Positions 1 to 7,855 of a DNA stretch of 64,000 bases are shown here, one piece after another; the first letter of the stretch is position 1; each line of letters starts with the position of its first letter. Source of the stretch: Paenibacillus sp. FSL R5-0341 (GTDB taxonomy: Bacteria > Bacillota > Bacilli > Paenibacillales > Paenibacillaceae); the NCBI RefSeq assembly GCF_037975235.1, contig NZ_CP150241.1:6076001-6140000 (forward strand), read 5' to 3'. The notes below the pieces were generated by a model. That model was given only the letters and a program-made list of their open reading frames with translations. It was not told the DNA's origin and did not search any database. The translations under genes and the position numbers were made by a program.

Positions 1-288
1 GTTCTTGGTCCGTTTGCGACGCACATGGTAGATCGCCAGTGCTCCTGCAACACCAAGGATCGTTGAGATCGCTGATGACAGGAGCGCAATGATAAATGTA
101 TTCAGCACAATGATGAGTAGCCGAGTATCGGCGAACACCTCTCTGTACCATTCAAGTGTGAATCCTTCGAAGCTGCGCATGTGACCGCCGCTGTTGAAGG
201 AGTAGAAGATCAGATACGCAATCGGTGCGTACAATATGGCGAATACAACGGCTAGATAGACGTTAGACAGCTTTCCGTTTCTTCCCAT
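1..288 (-). CDS. potC: Polyamine-type ABC importer permease (PotC-like), partial
   Basis: The gene starts at ATG 286-288 behind an AGGAGG ribosome site and runs off the left edge; about 96 codons are visible. The product begins MGRNGKLSNVYLAVVFAILY, a first membrane helix, followed by an external segment (FEGFTLEWYREVF) and a second helix (LLIIVLNTFIIALLSS). This is the N-terminal pattern of PotC/YdcV inner-membrane subunits of spermidine/putrescine importers. It overlaps the preceding permease by 26 bp, as expected for translationally coupled subunits. The substrate-binding protein (potD) is not in the window and probably lies to the left. Polyamine specificity is inferred from the family only. 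Confidence 0.85.
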   Translation of the reverse strand, partial: MGRNGKLSNVYLAVVFAILYAPIAYLIFYSFNSGGHMRSFEGFTLEWYREVFADTRLLIIVLNTFIIALLSSAISTILGVAGALAIYHVRRKRTKN

Positions 289-1096
289 TACGCACCTCCT
301 TCTTGCCTGATCCAGTCAGGAACATAATAATCGCCATCGCAATAATCAAAAAGACGGCAATCGTTGAACCCATCCCCCAGTCCTGGGTAACGAGAAAATG
401 CTGTTCAATCGCTGTACCCAACGTAATTACACGGTTCCCCGCAATGAGGCGGGTAATCATGAACAGAGACAACGCTGGAATAAATACAGCCTGACAGCCT
501 GATTTCACTCCACTAATCGTCAGTGGAAAAATAACCCGGCGGAACGTCAGCCACGATGAGGCCCCCAGATCCCGCGCCGCGTAGATCAACGATGGATTCA
601 TCTCTTCCAGCGCATTGAAGATCGGCAGAATCATGAATGGAATGAAGATGTACACCGAGACAAAGATAAAGCTGAAATCGGTGAACAAAATCTGCTGTGT
701 GCCAATACCCACCACTTCAAGCAGGGAGTTGGTCAAGCCGTACGTTCCGAACAGGCCGATGAAGGCGTACGCTTTTAACAAGAGATTGATCCAGCTTGGC
801 AAAATGATCAGCAGCAACCACAGCTGCTTGTGCTTCGTCCGGGTCAGCATATACGCCGTCGGGTAGGAGATTAGCAGCGAGAACGCCGTAATCAGAAATG
901 CATACCAGAACGAACTGAGCGTCATCTGCAAGTACACCGGCGTGAAGAACCGGGCATAGTTGCCAAACGTAAAGTTGCCCTCTACATCGAAGAACGAATA
1001 ATAGATGACCAGCAGAACCGGCGCCACAACGAACAACACCATCCATAATACATATGGAATCAGATACGCATTGCGTGTGCTGGCCTTAGTCTGCAT
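263..1096 (-). CDS. potB: Polyamine-type ABC importer permease (PotB-like)
   Basis: Membrane subunit of about 277 aa with roughly six helices. I place the start at ATG 1094-1096 (MQTKASTRNAYLIPYVLWMV) because an AAGAGG site precedes it and the frame upstream overlaps the ATPase gene; a longer reading from 1183 would be almost entirely inside potA. It overlaps the end of potA by 11 bp. The cytoplasmic loop AARDLGASSWLTFRRVIFPL is the EAA motif that docks on the ATPase. It should work with the PotC-like and PotA-like neighbours to move polyamines or a related cation inward. Confidence 0.88.
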   Translation of the reverse strand: MQTKASTRNAYLIPYVLWMVLFVVAPVLLVIYYSFFDVEGNFTFGNYARFFTPVYLQMTLSSFWYAFLITAFSLLISYPTAYMLTRTKHKQLWLLLIILPSWINLLLKAYAFIGLFGTYGLTNSLLEVVGIGTQQILFTDFSFIFVSVYIFIPFMILPIFNALEEMNPSLIYAARDLGASSWLTFRRVIFPLTISGVKSGCQAVFIPALSLFMITRLIAGNRVITLGTAIEQHFLVTQDWGMGSTIAVFLIIAMAIIMFLTGSGKKEVRNGKKRKAV

Positions 1097-2195
1097 GAGC
1101 GGCCTCTTGGTAGGCTTCGAGTCGCTTGTCGAACTCTTCCTCGGTCTCGTTAAAGCGCATGACGTGCACCGCTTCCGGATCAAAATACAGCCCTATCCGC
1201 GCGCCGACAACGGCTTTCTTGGTGGAGTGAACAAGCCACTCATTGCCCGCATCGTCGTACGTGGATATCTCGTAATGCACCCCGCGGAATAACTGGGAGT
1301 CCACATTGACCTTCAGCTTGCCTTGGTCTTCGGTTGTAATCTCCAGATCCTCTGGGCGAATGACAATCTCTACCGGCTCGTCCGGCTGGAGACCCTGATC
1401 GACGCACTCGTGCTGTGCGCCAGCGAATTCCACCACAAAGTCCTGCTTCATTTTGCCCGACACAATGTTCGATTCCCCAATAAAGTCTGCCACAAAGCGG
1501 TTAATTGGCTCATCATAGATATCATTCGGTGTACCACTCTGTTGAATCACGCCGCCATTCAGGACAAAGATCTCGTCGGACATCGCCAAGGCCTCTTCCT
1601 GATCATGCGTAACAAAGATAAACGTGATGCCCAACCGCTGTTGCAGCTCCCGTAATTCGTACTGCATTTCGGTCCGCAGCTTCAGATCGAGTGCCGAGAG
1701 CGGCTCGTCCAGCAGCAGAATTTCAGGTTCGTTCACAATTGCGCGTGCAATGGCAACACGTTGTCGTTGTCCGCCGGACATTTCGCCAATTTCACGGTTC
1801 TCATAACCGGACAGATTGACGAACTTGAGGGCTTCCAACACTTTGCTGCGAATTTCAGCCGTTTTCATCTTTTTGATCCGCAAACCAAAAGCTACGTTCT
1901 CAAATACATTCAAATGCGGAAATAACGCGTAATCCTGAAATACGGTATTCACCTGCCGCTGGTGGGCAGGCACCCGGTTGATAAGCGCACCGTTAAAATA
2001 AATACTGCCCTGTGTCGGCTCCGCAAAACCGGCAATCAGCCGCAATATCGTTGTTTTCCCGCAGCCCGATGGGCCGAGAAGCGTATAAAATTTACCCCGC
2101 TCAATCTCAAAGCTGACCGCCTTCAATACGGCTTCATCCTGATCGTATTGCTGAGTCACCGCTTCGAAGCGGATAATCGGTTGTTGTTCTGACAT
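1086..2195 (-). CDS. potA: Polyamine-type ABC importer ATPase (PotA-like)
   Basis: Cytoplasmic ATPase of 369 aa that powers the adjacent permeases. Visible motifs are Walker A (GPSGCGKTT), Q-loop (VFQDYALFPHLNV), signature MSGGQRQRVAIARA, Walker B (EILLLDEPLSALD) and the H-loop (VTHDQEEA). The C-terminal 130 residues are the TOBE-type regulatory domain of the PotA/MalK class. The start ATG follows an AAGGGGG site. It is first in the visible operon potA-potB-potC, and its promoter must lie in the 257 bp shared with the divergent MFS gene. Confidence 0.9.
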   Translation of the reverse strand: MSEQQPIIRFEAVTQQYDQDEAVLKAVSFEIERGKFYTLLGPSGCGKTTILRLIAGFAEPTQGSIYFNGALINRVPAHQRQVNTVFQDYALFPHLNVFENVAFGLRIKKMKTAEIRSKVLEALKFVNLSGYENREIGEMSGGQRQRVAIARAIVNEPEILLLDEPLSALDLKLRTEMQYELRELQQRLGITFIFVTHDQEEALAMSDEIFVLNGGVIQQSGTPNDIYDEPINRFVADFIGESNIVSGKMKQDFVVEFAGAQHECVDQGLQPDEPVEIVIRPEDLEITTEDQGKLKVNVDSQLFRGVHYEISTYDDAGNEWLVHSTKKAVVGARIGLYFDPEAVHVMRFNETEEEFDKRLEAYQEAAHAD

Positions 2196-2452
2196 GCCTT
2201 ACATCGCCCCCTTATACTTGAGGTACCTCTTCATTCTGTACACTTTCGTTCATACATCCTTATAGATAACCCATCTATTATATATGATTCAGGTATATCC
2301 GCAATGGTTTTGATGTAAACGCCACATGTGATTTCTTCTTATTTTCAAAAATTCTGCATACATTACGGGTATATATGTCGATATCTACGCATTCCTTTGG
2401 GAAATGAAGTACGTTTGGGATTCCATTTTATGTGTGAGAGGAGTCTTGGCTC

Positions 2453-3736
2453 TTGGATATTCGTCGAAACTTGCCCTTGCTGATGACCATTTGTTTCCTT
2501 AGTCAGATGGGCGGATTCATGATCCTGCCCCTGTTTCCTTTATTTATTGAAGAATTCGGCCTGGCTGGCTGGATGATGGGGGTTATTTTTGCACTCTTTT
2601 ATGTGGGGAAAGTCCTTGGGGGCATTCCAGCAGCGGCAATTTATAGAAAGCTCGGAGGGAAAAAGGCGCTCATCCTCATGCTGTTACTACTCGCGGTCTG
2701 TATGGGTGGATTCGCATTATCTTCTGCTGCCGTATTATTCGGTCTGCTCCGACTGCTCCAAGGGCTGGCTTCCACCGGTCTTACCGTGGTCGTGCGTTCC
2801 ATCATTGGGGATGGGGGCAGTGTAGACAACCGCGGCCTGTACAATGGATATGTCAGCAGCAGTGAAGGTGGCGGCATGGTGCTCGGTCCGGTGATAAGTG
2901 GCTGGCTCGCATTGCATTGGCCACTGTCGGTTCCTTTTTTGCTCGTCACGGTATGTTGTCTGATGGCCGTGGTCGCTGCGATGGGGATGAAGTCGACACA
3001 AGAACCTCTGGTCAACTCAGCACACTCCGTGCTCTCCACGGATGACCCCCCTCCTCTACCTTCACCAACAACTGATGCACTGCATACGCAAGCTGCGGAC
3101 ACCTCCTTAACCTCCCTATCCAACCAAGCTCTCGAATCAACAATATCTTGCCCAACTACAGGGCTTACCCGACGTCAACAGCTTCTCGGCTACGGTACGG
3201 TTCATTTTTTGGAGATGAGTGCCTACGCCGTATTTCTCACCTACTTCGCACTGTATGCAGCTCACATCATGCACTGGGACCCGTTTGCCACCAGTCTCGC
3301 CTTCACCGTCTCCGGAATTTCTACGCTTGCCGCTGCTCCCTTTGTTGGTTATCTCTCTGACCGAATGGGCGATCGTCTGTTACTCTGTATGCTCGGCATG
3401 TTCCTAATTGGAATCGAAGTCGTTGTATTTCTAAGCACATCCTTCCATCTATGGGTCTACGTTGGCATGCTGATTGGTGGGGTTGGCGGTGCATGTTATA
3501 TGGATTCATTCTTTGCTCATATTGGTGATCATATCCCGGACGAGAGTCGAAGTTCTGTCATAGGCAAAATTGTCTCTGCTGCCGAGATCGGCTCCATCGT
3601 ATCTCCGCTGGTTGCAGCGCTACTTATGGAGGTTGGATCGCTCTACTCTGTGTTCGTGTTCAACCTGGTGCTGATTGCTGCTGCCATTGTAGTTCAGGCT
3701 GTGATGCGGAGTCGGTTCCGATTAAAAGAGGGTTAA
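2453..3736 (+). CDS. Major facilitator superfamily transporter
   Basis: Predicted 12-helix inner-membrane permease of 427 aa, probably a drug or metabolite exporter. The start is TTG at 2453, about 9 bases after a GAGAGGAG site; no ATG fits. N-terminal signatures are MGGFMILPLFPLFIEEFG and GVIFALFYVGKVLGG. The two halves are joined by an unusually long hydrophilic loop rich in Ser/Thr/Pro (about residues 183-240), followed by a conserved second half (FVGYLSDRMGDRLLL). It stands alone, divergent from potABC and convergent with nos. The substrate cannot be told from sequence. Confidence 0.85.
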   Translation: MDIRRNLPLLMTICFLSQMGGFMILPLFPLFIEEFGLAGWMMGVIFALFYVGKVLGGIPAAAIYRKLGGKKALILMLLLLAVCMGGFALSSAAVLFGLLRLLQGLASTGLTVVVRSIIGDGGSVDNRGLYNGYVSSSEGGGMVLGPVISGWLALHWPLSVPFLLVTVCCLMAVVAAMGMKSTQEPLVNSAHSVLSTDDPPPLPSPTTDALHTQAADTSLTSLSNQALESTISCPTTGLTRRQQLLGYGTVHFLEMSAYAVFLTYFALYAAHIMHWDPFATSLAFTVSGISTLAAAPFVGYLSDRMGDRLLLCMLGMFLIGIEVVVFLSTSFHLWVYVGMLIGGVGGACYMDSFFAHIGDHIPDESRSSVIGKIVSAAEIGSIVSPLVAALLMEVGSLYSVFVFNLVLIAAAIVVQAVMRSRFRLKEG

Positions 3737-3764
3737 CTCATTATTAGATAAAAAAGGATTACAA

Positions 3765-3801
3765 AAAATAACCCGCCTGCACAATTTAATGTGCAAACGG
3801 G
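3765..3801 (-). terminator. Rho-independent terminator of nos, overlapping its last codons
   Basis: Arms 3772-3783 and 3790-3801 form a 12-bp stem (two G-U pairs in the minus-strand RNA), followed on the minus strand by a T-rich run. One arm encodes the last residues of NO synthase and the loop contains the stop codon. Confidence 0.85.
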
Positions 3802-5000
3802 CATTTCATTGGTGAATCCCCTGCCTGTGGCTGGGGATGCTCTACCTGTGCATTCTGCTGCTCGCTGCTTCGCAGCTCTGCGGCAGATGCCACGCCATCT
3901 TTCAGGGTATACACCTGATCCTGATGGAAAAAGTTCGGTTTCACGATCTCATTCCGATAGGAGCTGTGGAAAATATGCGTTGTCGCCGGAGATACCGGCG
4001 AAATCAGCCACACCCAATCTCCGGTCAGTTCACGCCCGGCCTTCTCTTCCCGCTGTTCAAATAACTCGAACTGCGCTGCCGCCGTGTGGTGATCCACAAT
4101 GCTCACGCCTGCTTTTTTGAACGAATGCAGCACAGCCACATTCAGCTCGACTAACGCTCGATCCTTCCACAATGTCGTTTCACTCGACGTATTCAATCCA
4201 AACGCTTCCGCCACCGCAGGCAGCTTGTTATACCGAAACGTATCCGCCAGATTACGGGCGCCGATCTCGGTACCCATATACCAACCATTGAACGGTGCTG
4301 CTGGATAAGATATACCGCCAATCTCCAGTCGCATATCCGCAATCATCGGCACACCGTACCAGCGCATGCCAAGCTCCGCAATCTCTTCCCGCTCCGGGTG
4401 TTCGATAAGAACTTCCACAATCTCTTCTTCTGGCACAACATACCACTCTGGGGCTTGTCCTTGTGCCTGAATAATGAGCGGTAACACATCATAAGGGCTA
4501 CCTGCCCCTTGCCAGCCAAGTGAGATCGCCGCCTTGGTCAGTTCCACCGAAGCAGGATCTCCAATAATACCTTGCTCTGTCTCATATCCGGCATAACGAA
4601 TGAGCTGATGATTCCAGAGTCGTACTGGAGCTCCATTCGGCCCATCGGGTGGAAGGATAGTAATCATCGGGATTACTTTACCACCGTTGGATGCCACATG
4701 GATATGATTCAGCACAGCTTCCGCTGCCGTTCCTGCCGTATCGGCATGACGCGCATCAACGATCCGCAATTTATCCCAGAACAGCCGCCCGATACAGCGG
4801 TTGCTGTTCCGCCATGCCATTTTACAACCCTGCTCCAATTCCTGTGTGGTATGCACATAGGTACCCGTTACTTCGATCTCGCCCATAACGGCAACAAGCC
4901 GGGCCTGCGCGTCTTCACGCGAATGACCCAGCTCTGCATAACATGTATATATAAACCGTTCAGCTTCTTCCTGCAATTGTTCCAGGTCTGACCGCATCAT
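3786..5000 (-). CDS. nos: Bacterial nitric oxide synthase oxygenase
   Basis: Heme protein of 404 aa that oxidises L-arginine to citrulline and nitric oxide. It has only the oxygenase domain, as in Bacillus, so electrons must come from unlinked flavoproteins. The heme-binding motif KMAWRNSNRCIGR places the thiolate ligand at Cys69; FNGWYMGTEIG near residues 237-247 carries the substrate-binding glutamate (about Glu245). Two adjacent ATGs (5000 and 4997) follow a GGTGG site. The C-terminus extends past the family core with a Gln/Pro-rich tail ending in KCPFAH, which is longer than the Bacillus enzymes I know. Family knowledge links bNOS to protection from oxidative stress and antibiotics; the Dps gene next door fits that. 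Confidence 0.93.
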   Translation of the reverse strand: MMRSDLEQLQEEAERFIYTCYAELGHSREDAQARLVAVMGEIEVTGTYVHTTQELEQGCKMAWRNSNRCIGRLFWDKLRIVDARHADTAGTAAEAVLNHIHVASNGGKVIPMITILPPDGPNGAPVRLWNHQLIRYAGYETEQGIIGDPASVELTKAAISLGWQGAGSPYDVLPLIIQAQGQAPEWYVVPEEEIVEVLIEHPEREEIAELGMRWYGVPMIADMRLEIGGISYPAAPFNGWYMGTEIGARNLADTFRYNKLPAVAEAFGLNTSSETTLWKDRALVELNVAVLHSFKKAGVSIVDHHTAAAQFELFEQREEKAGRELTGDWVWLISPVSPATTHIFHSSYRNEIVKPNFFHQDQVYTLKDGVASAAELRSSEQQNAQVEHPQPQAGDSPMKCPFAH

Positions 5001-5124
5001 TCATTCCACCATTCTGTACATCTTGGATGCCATCATTATACGGCAAGCGCACTGGATTTGTAAGCGAACGGACAGTTTGTTCACGGACTCTACATATCGT
5101 TGTCAGGATGAAGGGTAACTTTGC

Positions 5125-5604
5125 TTATTTGCCCAGAAATGCGTTTAACATCCAGACCTCTTTATCCAGCGCAGCGGTAAATCCAATCAGCATGTCTTCT
5201 GTTGCGTTATCCTCTGCTTCTCCCGCTTCGTGAATGCCTTGATGAATCACTTCCACCATCGTGCGTAGATCAGCAACCACCGACTCTACCATACGCTCAG
5301 CAGGCAACTGTCCCTGTACCTCTTCAATCGGAGACAGACGCAGCTGTTCAGTCATCGTAGCCACCGGACGTCCACCAATAGCCAGCAAACGTTCTGCAAC
5401 TTCGTCCATATTCGCCGTAGCCAAGTTGTACAGCTCTTCGAATTTGGCATGCAGTGTGAAGAAATGAGGTCCTTGGACATACCAGTGGAAGTTATGCAGT
5501 TTCGTGTATAGTACAGACCAGCCTGCGATCTGACGGTTCAGGACCTCTTGAAGTGCTGTGGCGTTGTTAGCAAAAGTATTGTTTCTAGTTTGGATTGTGC
5601 TCAT
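5125..5604 (-). CDS. dps: Dps-family ferritin (iron storage / DNA protection)
   Basis: Protein of 159 aa expected to form a 12-subunit shell that oxidises Fe(II) with H2O2 and shields DNA. The inter-subunit ferroxidase residues are visible: His40 in LHNFHW, His52 and Glu56 in FTLHAKFEELY, and Asp67 and Glu71 in MDEVAERLLAIG. Length and motifs match MrgA/Dps of Bacillales. The start ATG follows a GAGAGGGG site. A PerR-like inverted repeat lies about 80 bp upstream, suggesting peroxide or metal control. It is monocistronic and upstream of, but not clearly co-transcribed with, nos. Confidence 0.92.
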   Translation of the reverse strand: MSTIQTRNNTFANNATALQEVLNRQIAGWSVLYTKLHNFHWYVQGPHFFTLHAKFEELYNLATANMDEVAERLLAIGGRPVATMTEQLRLSPIEEVQGQLPAERMVESVVADLRTMVEVIHQGIHEAGEAEDNATEDMLIGFTAALDKEVWMLNAFLGK

Positions 5605-5680
5605 TGAATTTATCCCCTCTCGAATATAAATAATAGAATTTGGATTTTATGATGGATTGCTTTGGTTGGCTTATTTTAAT

Positions 5681-5695
5681 TTAGACTTAATCTAA
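5681..5695 (-). promoter_or_regulatory. PerR/Fur-like box upstream of dps
   Basis: The 15-mer TTAGACTTAATCTAA is a 7-1-7 inverted repeat with six of seven pairs intact. It resembles the Per box (TTATAATnATTATAA) at most positions. It lies about 80 bp before the dps start, where a PerR operator would be expected. The match is by eye and the -35/-10 elements are not clear. Confidence 0.5.
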
Positions 5696-5767
5696 ATCTT
5701 GTTTTAATTATAACACCGCATATACGGTTTGGGAAGGCTTTTACACTGTCTTGTAAATGAAGATTCC

Positions 5768-5784
5768 ATGAAGCTGAGCTTCAT
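5768..5784. other. Short hairpin in the dps/HAD intergenic region
   Basis: The 385-bp stretch 5605-5989 holds the dps promoter region, this small hairpin (ATGAAGC-TGA-GCTTCAT) and the terminator at 5936-5967. I see no gene in it. Confidence 0.4.
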
Positions 5785-5935
5785 CCTGTAACAGTATAGA
5801 AAGCTTAGTTACACTCGCCACACGGCTGATCAATGAGGGTGTGTAGTACTACCTGCACCAGATCTCACTTTTTATTTATACCTCCAATTACGCTCACATA
5901 CTGCGAATATTCTCACAGTGCACATAACGCAAAAA

Positions 5936-5967
5936 CAGCCCTTCATCTCCGCGAGATGATAGGACTG
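5936..5967 (-). terminator. Terminator of the HAD hydrolase gene
   Basis: On the minus strand a hairpin with TCATCTC-GCG-GAGATGA at its core, extended by CAG/CTG ends, is followed by TTTTTG. It sits just past the stop codon at 5990. Confidence 0.7.
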
Positions 5968-5989
5968 CATGAACGCACCTGTACAACTT

Positions 5990-6727
5990 TTATTGACGAA
6001 CACACTCAAAAGTCAAAATACGACTGATCTCTTCATAGCTGGATGCTACAAAATGAGGTTGATGATCGGACTCCGGTAGCGCCGCCCGATGGTTGAACCA
6101 GATGACTGTCCAGCCTGCATCCACTGCACCTACCACATCATTACGCCACGAGTCTCCGATGTAATAGCTGGAACGGGCATCTGTCCCGGACTGCTTACTC
6201 ACATATTCGAACAACCTGCGATCCGGCTTCGCATACCCAGTTGTACCGGAGATGAAAATCAGATGCTCATCCACGAGACTGAGCACATCCAGTGCTTCAA
6301 GCTTGCGCCGCTGGTGCTCTCCTTCTCCATTAGTGATCAGACCAACGGTATGACCTTCTGCCTGAAGCCTTCTGATCAGCTCATACGCTCCTTCAAAAGG
6401 TACAATCTCGAACTGTCTGCTCAGATACTGTGCTTGCAGTTTTTCAGCCTGTCCCGATTGTAGAGGGAGTCCAAACTCCTCCATCGTCAACTCAAACCTC
6501 CGACGACGCATTCGCTCTACTGCATCCGGTTCTGGTACAGCGGATAGATCTTCTTGTGCAGACAGCCAGTCACTGTAATAACGAAAACGGTGATAGGCCT
6601 CAGCATAAGGGAAATCATCCGGTAGGCCGAGAACGTCCTGCAACGCGCCACGAAGCGGCTGCAAGTGATCATATAACGTATCATCCACATCGAAAAATAT
6701 CGTTTTAACTTCATTTTTTATATTCAT
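5990..6727 (-). CDS. HAD-superfamily hydrolase (YjjG/YsaA-like phosphatase)
   Basis: Cytoplasmic hydrolase of about 245 aa. Motif I is FFDVDDTLYDH, with the nucleophile and general-acid aspartates; motif II is LITNGEGEHQ; motif III/IV residues lie in GYAKPDRRLFEYV and YYIGDSWRNDVVGA. The cap sequence resembles pyrimidine 5'-nucleotidase/YjjG-type house-cleaning phosphatases, but the substrate cannot be assigned. I prefer ATG 6725-6727 (MNIKNEVKTIFFD); a start 12 codons upstream at 6763 is also open and has a weak AAGAAGAG site, while the GGGGG site before 6727 is slightly far (12 bases). Confidence 0.85.
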   Translation of the reverse strand: MNIKNEVKTIFFDVDDTLYDHLQPLRGALQDVLGLPDDFPYAEAYHRFRYYSDWLSAQEDLSAVPEPDAVERMRRRRFELTMEEFGLPLQSGQAEKLQAQYLSRQFEIVPFEGAYELIRRLQAEGHTVGLITNGEGEHQRRKLEALDVLSLVDEHLIFISGTTGYAKPDRRLFEYVSKQSGTDARSSYYIGDSWRNDVVGAVDAGWTVIWFNHRAALPESDHQPHFVASSYEEISRILTFECVRQ

Positions 6728-6869
6728 AGTTGTTACCGATCCCCCTGCTCCTGTCTCAAGCATGCTCTTCTTACTACTATATATGTAATCCTATGCCTCG
6801 TCCAAAAGGGATTTGTTGCGTGATAACTTCTACTCCAGAACAGTGCCCATAATAACGCTTAGACCAGAA

Positions 6870-6897
6870 TTGATCGGACGGCTTTATATGTTAAAAT
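6870..6897 (+). promoter_or_regulatory. Sigma-A-type promoter for the leader peptide/basic protein unit
   Basis: TTGATC (6870-6875) and TAAAAT (6892-6897) are separated by 16 bp. Transcription would start near 6904, about 20 bases before the leader peptide ribosome site. Confidence 0.55.
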
Positions 6898-6925
6898 AAG
6901 GATGATTAAATCTGAGGTGATGACG

Positions 6926-6955
6926 ATGTTCAATTCAAAATTCTTCTTCTATTAG
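6926..6955 (+). CDS. Nine-residue leader peptide MFNSKFFFY
   Basis: A complete mini-gene: GAGGTGA ribosome site, 5-base spacer, ATG, eight codons and TAG. Four of the nine residues are Phe and the last codon is Tyr, with three consecutive TTC codons before the stop. It lies between a plausible promoter and a downstream gene, and is followed by two small hairpins (6970-6986; 6994-7007). This arrangement is typical of ribosome-mediated attenuators, where stalling on the leader changes mRNA folding. Too short for homology support; whether it is translated is inferred from the ribosome site. Confidence 0.5.
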   Translation: MFNSKFFFY

Positions 6956-6969
6956 TTGTGCTCAAGGCA

Positions 6970-7008
6970 CTGGCTACTCAAGCCAGAATTTAGCCCGGTA
7001 CAACGGGG
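6970..7008 (+). promoter_or_regulatory. Two hairpins between leader peptide and basic protein, one covering the SD
   Basis: CTGGCT-ACTCA-AGCCAG (6970-6986) can form a 6-bp stem. CCCG-GTACAA-CGGG (6994-7007) pairs with the GGGG that should be the ribosome site for the gene starting at 7015. An overlapping alternative GTGC/GCAC stem (6958-6970) would compete with the first hairpin. Inferred translation attenuator. Confidence 0.4.
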
Positions 7009-7014
7009 ATGAAG

Positions 7015-7278
7015 ATGTTCACACAGGAAGAGATTCAATCGTGGGAAAATGAAACAGCTTTCGCACAGAGACACAACAAGAAGTTCATTGATCCAAGAAA
7101 AGTAAAGCTGAAAGATCACCGTAAAGGAATCAAGAGCACGCATTACAACAAAGAATGTAAATCTGCTCGTAAACATGATTATCGTCTGTATAGAACCAAA
7201 ATGAAGCGTCTCATGTACCAGGAGCAATATGATCTTCTGCACAACTATAAACGAACGAGCGGTTGGCTAACTTGGTAA
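7015..7278 (+). CDS. Small highly basic protein of unknown function
   Basis: I do not recognise this 87-aa protein. It is rich in Lys, Arg and His (for example DPRKVKLKDHRKGIKST and ARKHDYRLYRTKMKRL), has no membrane segment, and ends in Trp-Leu-Thr-Trp. Such a composition suggests RNA, ribosome or DNA binding, but that is inference. The ATG at 7015 has GGGG six bases upstream; an ATG at 7009 sits directly against the same GGGG and is less likely. A leader peptide and SD-sequestering hairpin precede it and a very strong hairpin terminator follows, so it looks like a self-contained regulated unit. Confidence 0.7.
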   Translation: MFTQEEIQSWENETAFAQRHNKKFIDPRKVKLKDHRKGIKSTHYNKECKSARKHDYRLYRTKMKRLMYQEQYDLLHNYKRTSGWLTW

Positions 7279-7296
7279 ATCAAAGATATAAGGAGT

Positions 7297-7366
7297 AGTC
7301 CTTACATCATCGTGTCCTGCTATTTATGATGAATAGCAGGACACGATGATGGGGGACTATTTTTCC
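7297..7366 (+). terminator. Very long hairpin terminator after the basic protein
   Basis: Arms 7305-7324 and 7332-7351 are a perfect 20-bp inverted repeat with a 7-base loop. Outer arms AGTCC (7297-7301) and GGACT (7354-7358) extend it after a small internal loop. ATTTTTCC follows on the plus strand. This is about twice the usual stem length for a terminator. Confidence 0.75.
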
Positions 7367-7488
7367 ATTGGAGTACATAGTCTTGCTCAAATGATAACCG
7401 TGGACAATCAATGATTGCCTCATCCCAGTTACTGGAATATAATTTATTAAAGAACACATCCAAAATGATACAAAGGTGGAATGAACAT

Positions 7489-7674
7489 ATGAGTACTTCT
7501 GTAAAGAAATGCACTGATTGTGGAAGCACGTCTTTCGTACAGGCATCCGACTTCATCAATCTTCGTCCATTGGATAAGAAATTATCAATTGGTTCGGAAA
7601 GAGTATATACCGTTTGTTTGGATTGCGGGGAAGTGATCTCCATTAAGGTGAAAAATCCAGAGAAATTAAAATAA
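7489..7674 (+). CDS. Small zinc-ribbon protein
   Basis: Protein of 61 aa with two CxxC knuckles, KCTDCGS near the N-terminus and VCLDCGE near the C-terminus, which should bind one zinc. The start ATG 7489 follows an AAAGGTGG site; the open frame further upstream has no ribosome site. Similar small proteins in Bacillales are annotated as hypothetical. The separation of about 25-30 residues between knuckles fits a rubredoxin-like ribbon. Function unknown. It ends before a bidirectional terminator shared with adenine deaminase. Confidence 0.75.
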   Translation: MSTSVKKCTDCGSTSFVQASDFINLRPLDKKLSIGSERVYTVCLDCGEVISIKVKNPEKLK

Positions 7675-7731
7675 GCGGGATTCGGATTATATATAAGTAC
7701 ACGAACATGATAATACGAATATGAATCCGTG

Positions 7732-7775
7732 AAAAAGAAGCCCCGGCTCACCTGAGTGAACTGGGGCTTCTTTTT
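7732..7775. terminator. Bidirectional terminator (zinc ribbon / adenine deaminase)
   Basis: AAAAAGAAGCCCC (7732-7744) pairs with GGGGCTTCTTTTT (7763-7775). A-run and T-run flank it, so it can stop both converging transcripts. Confidence 0.9.
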
Positions 7776-7855
7776 CTTATAGAACACACAAACGATATAA
7801 TAACGAATAATCGAATGGAACATCGCAAGCAGACCACCAGAGGTGTCTATCTCAC

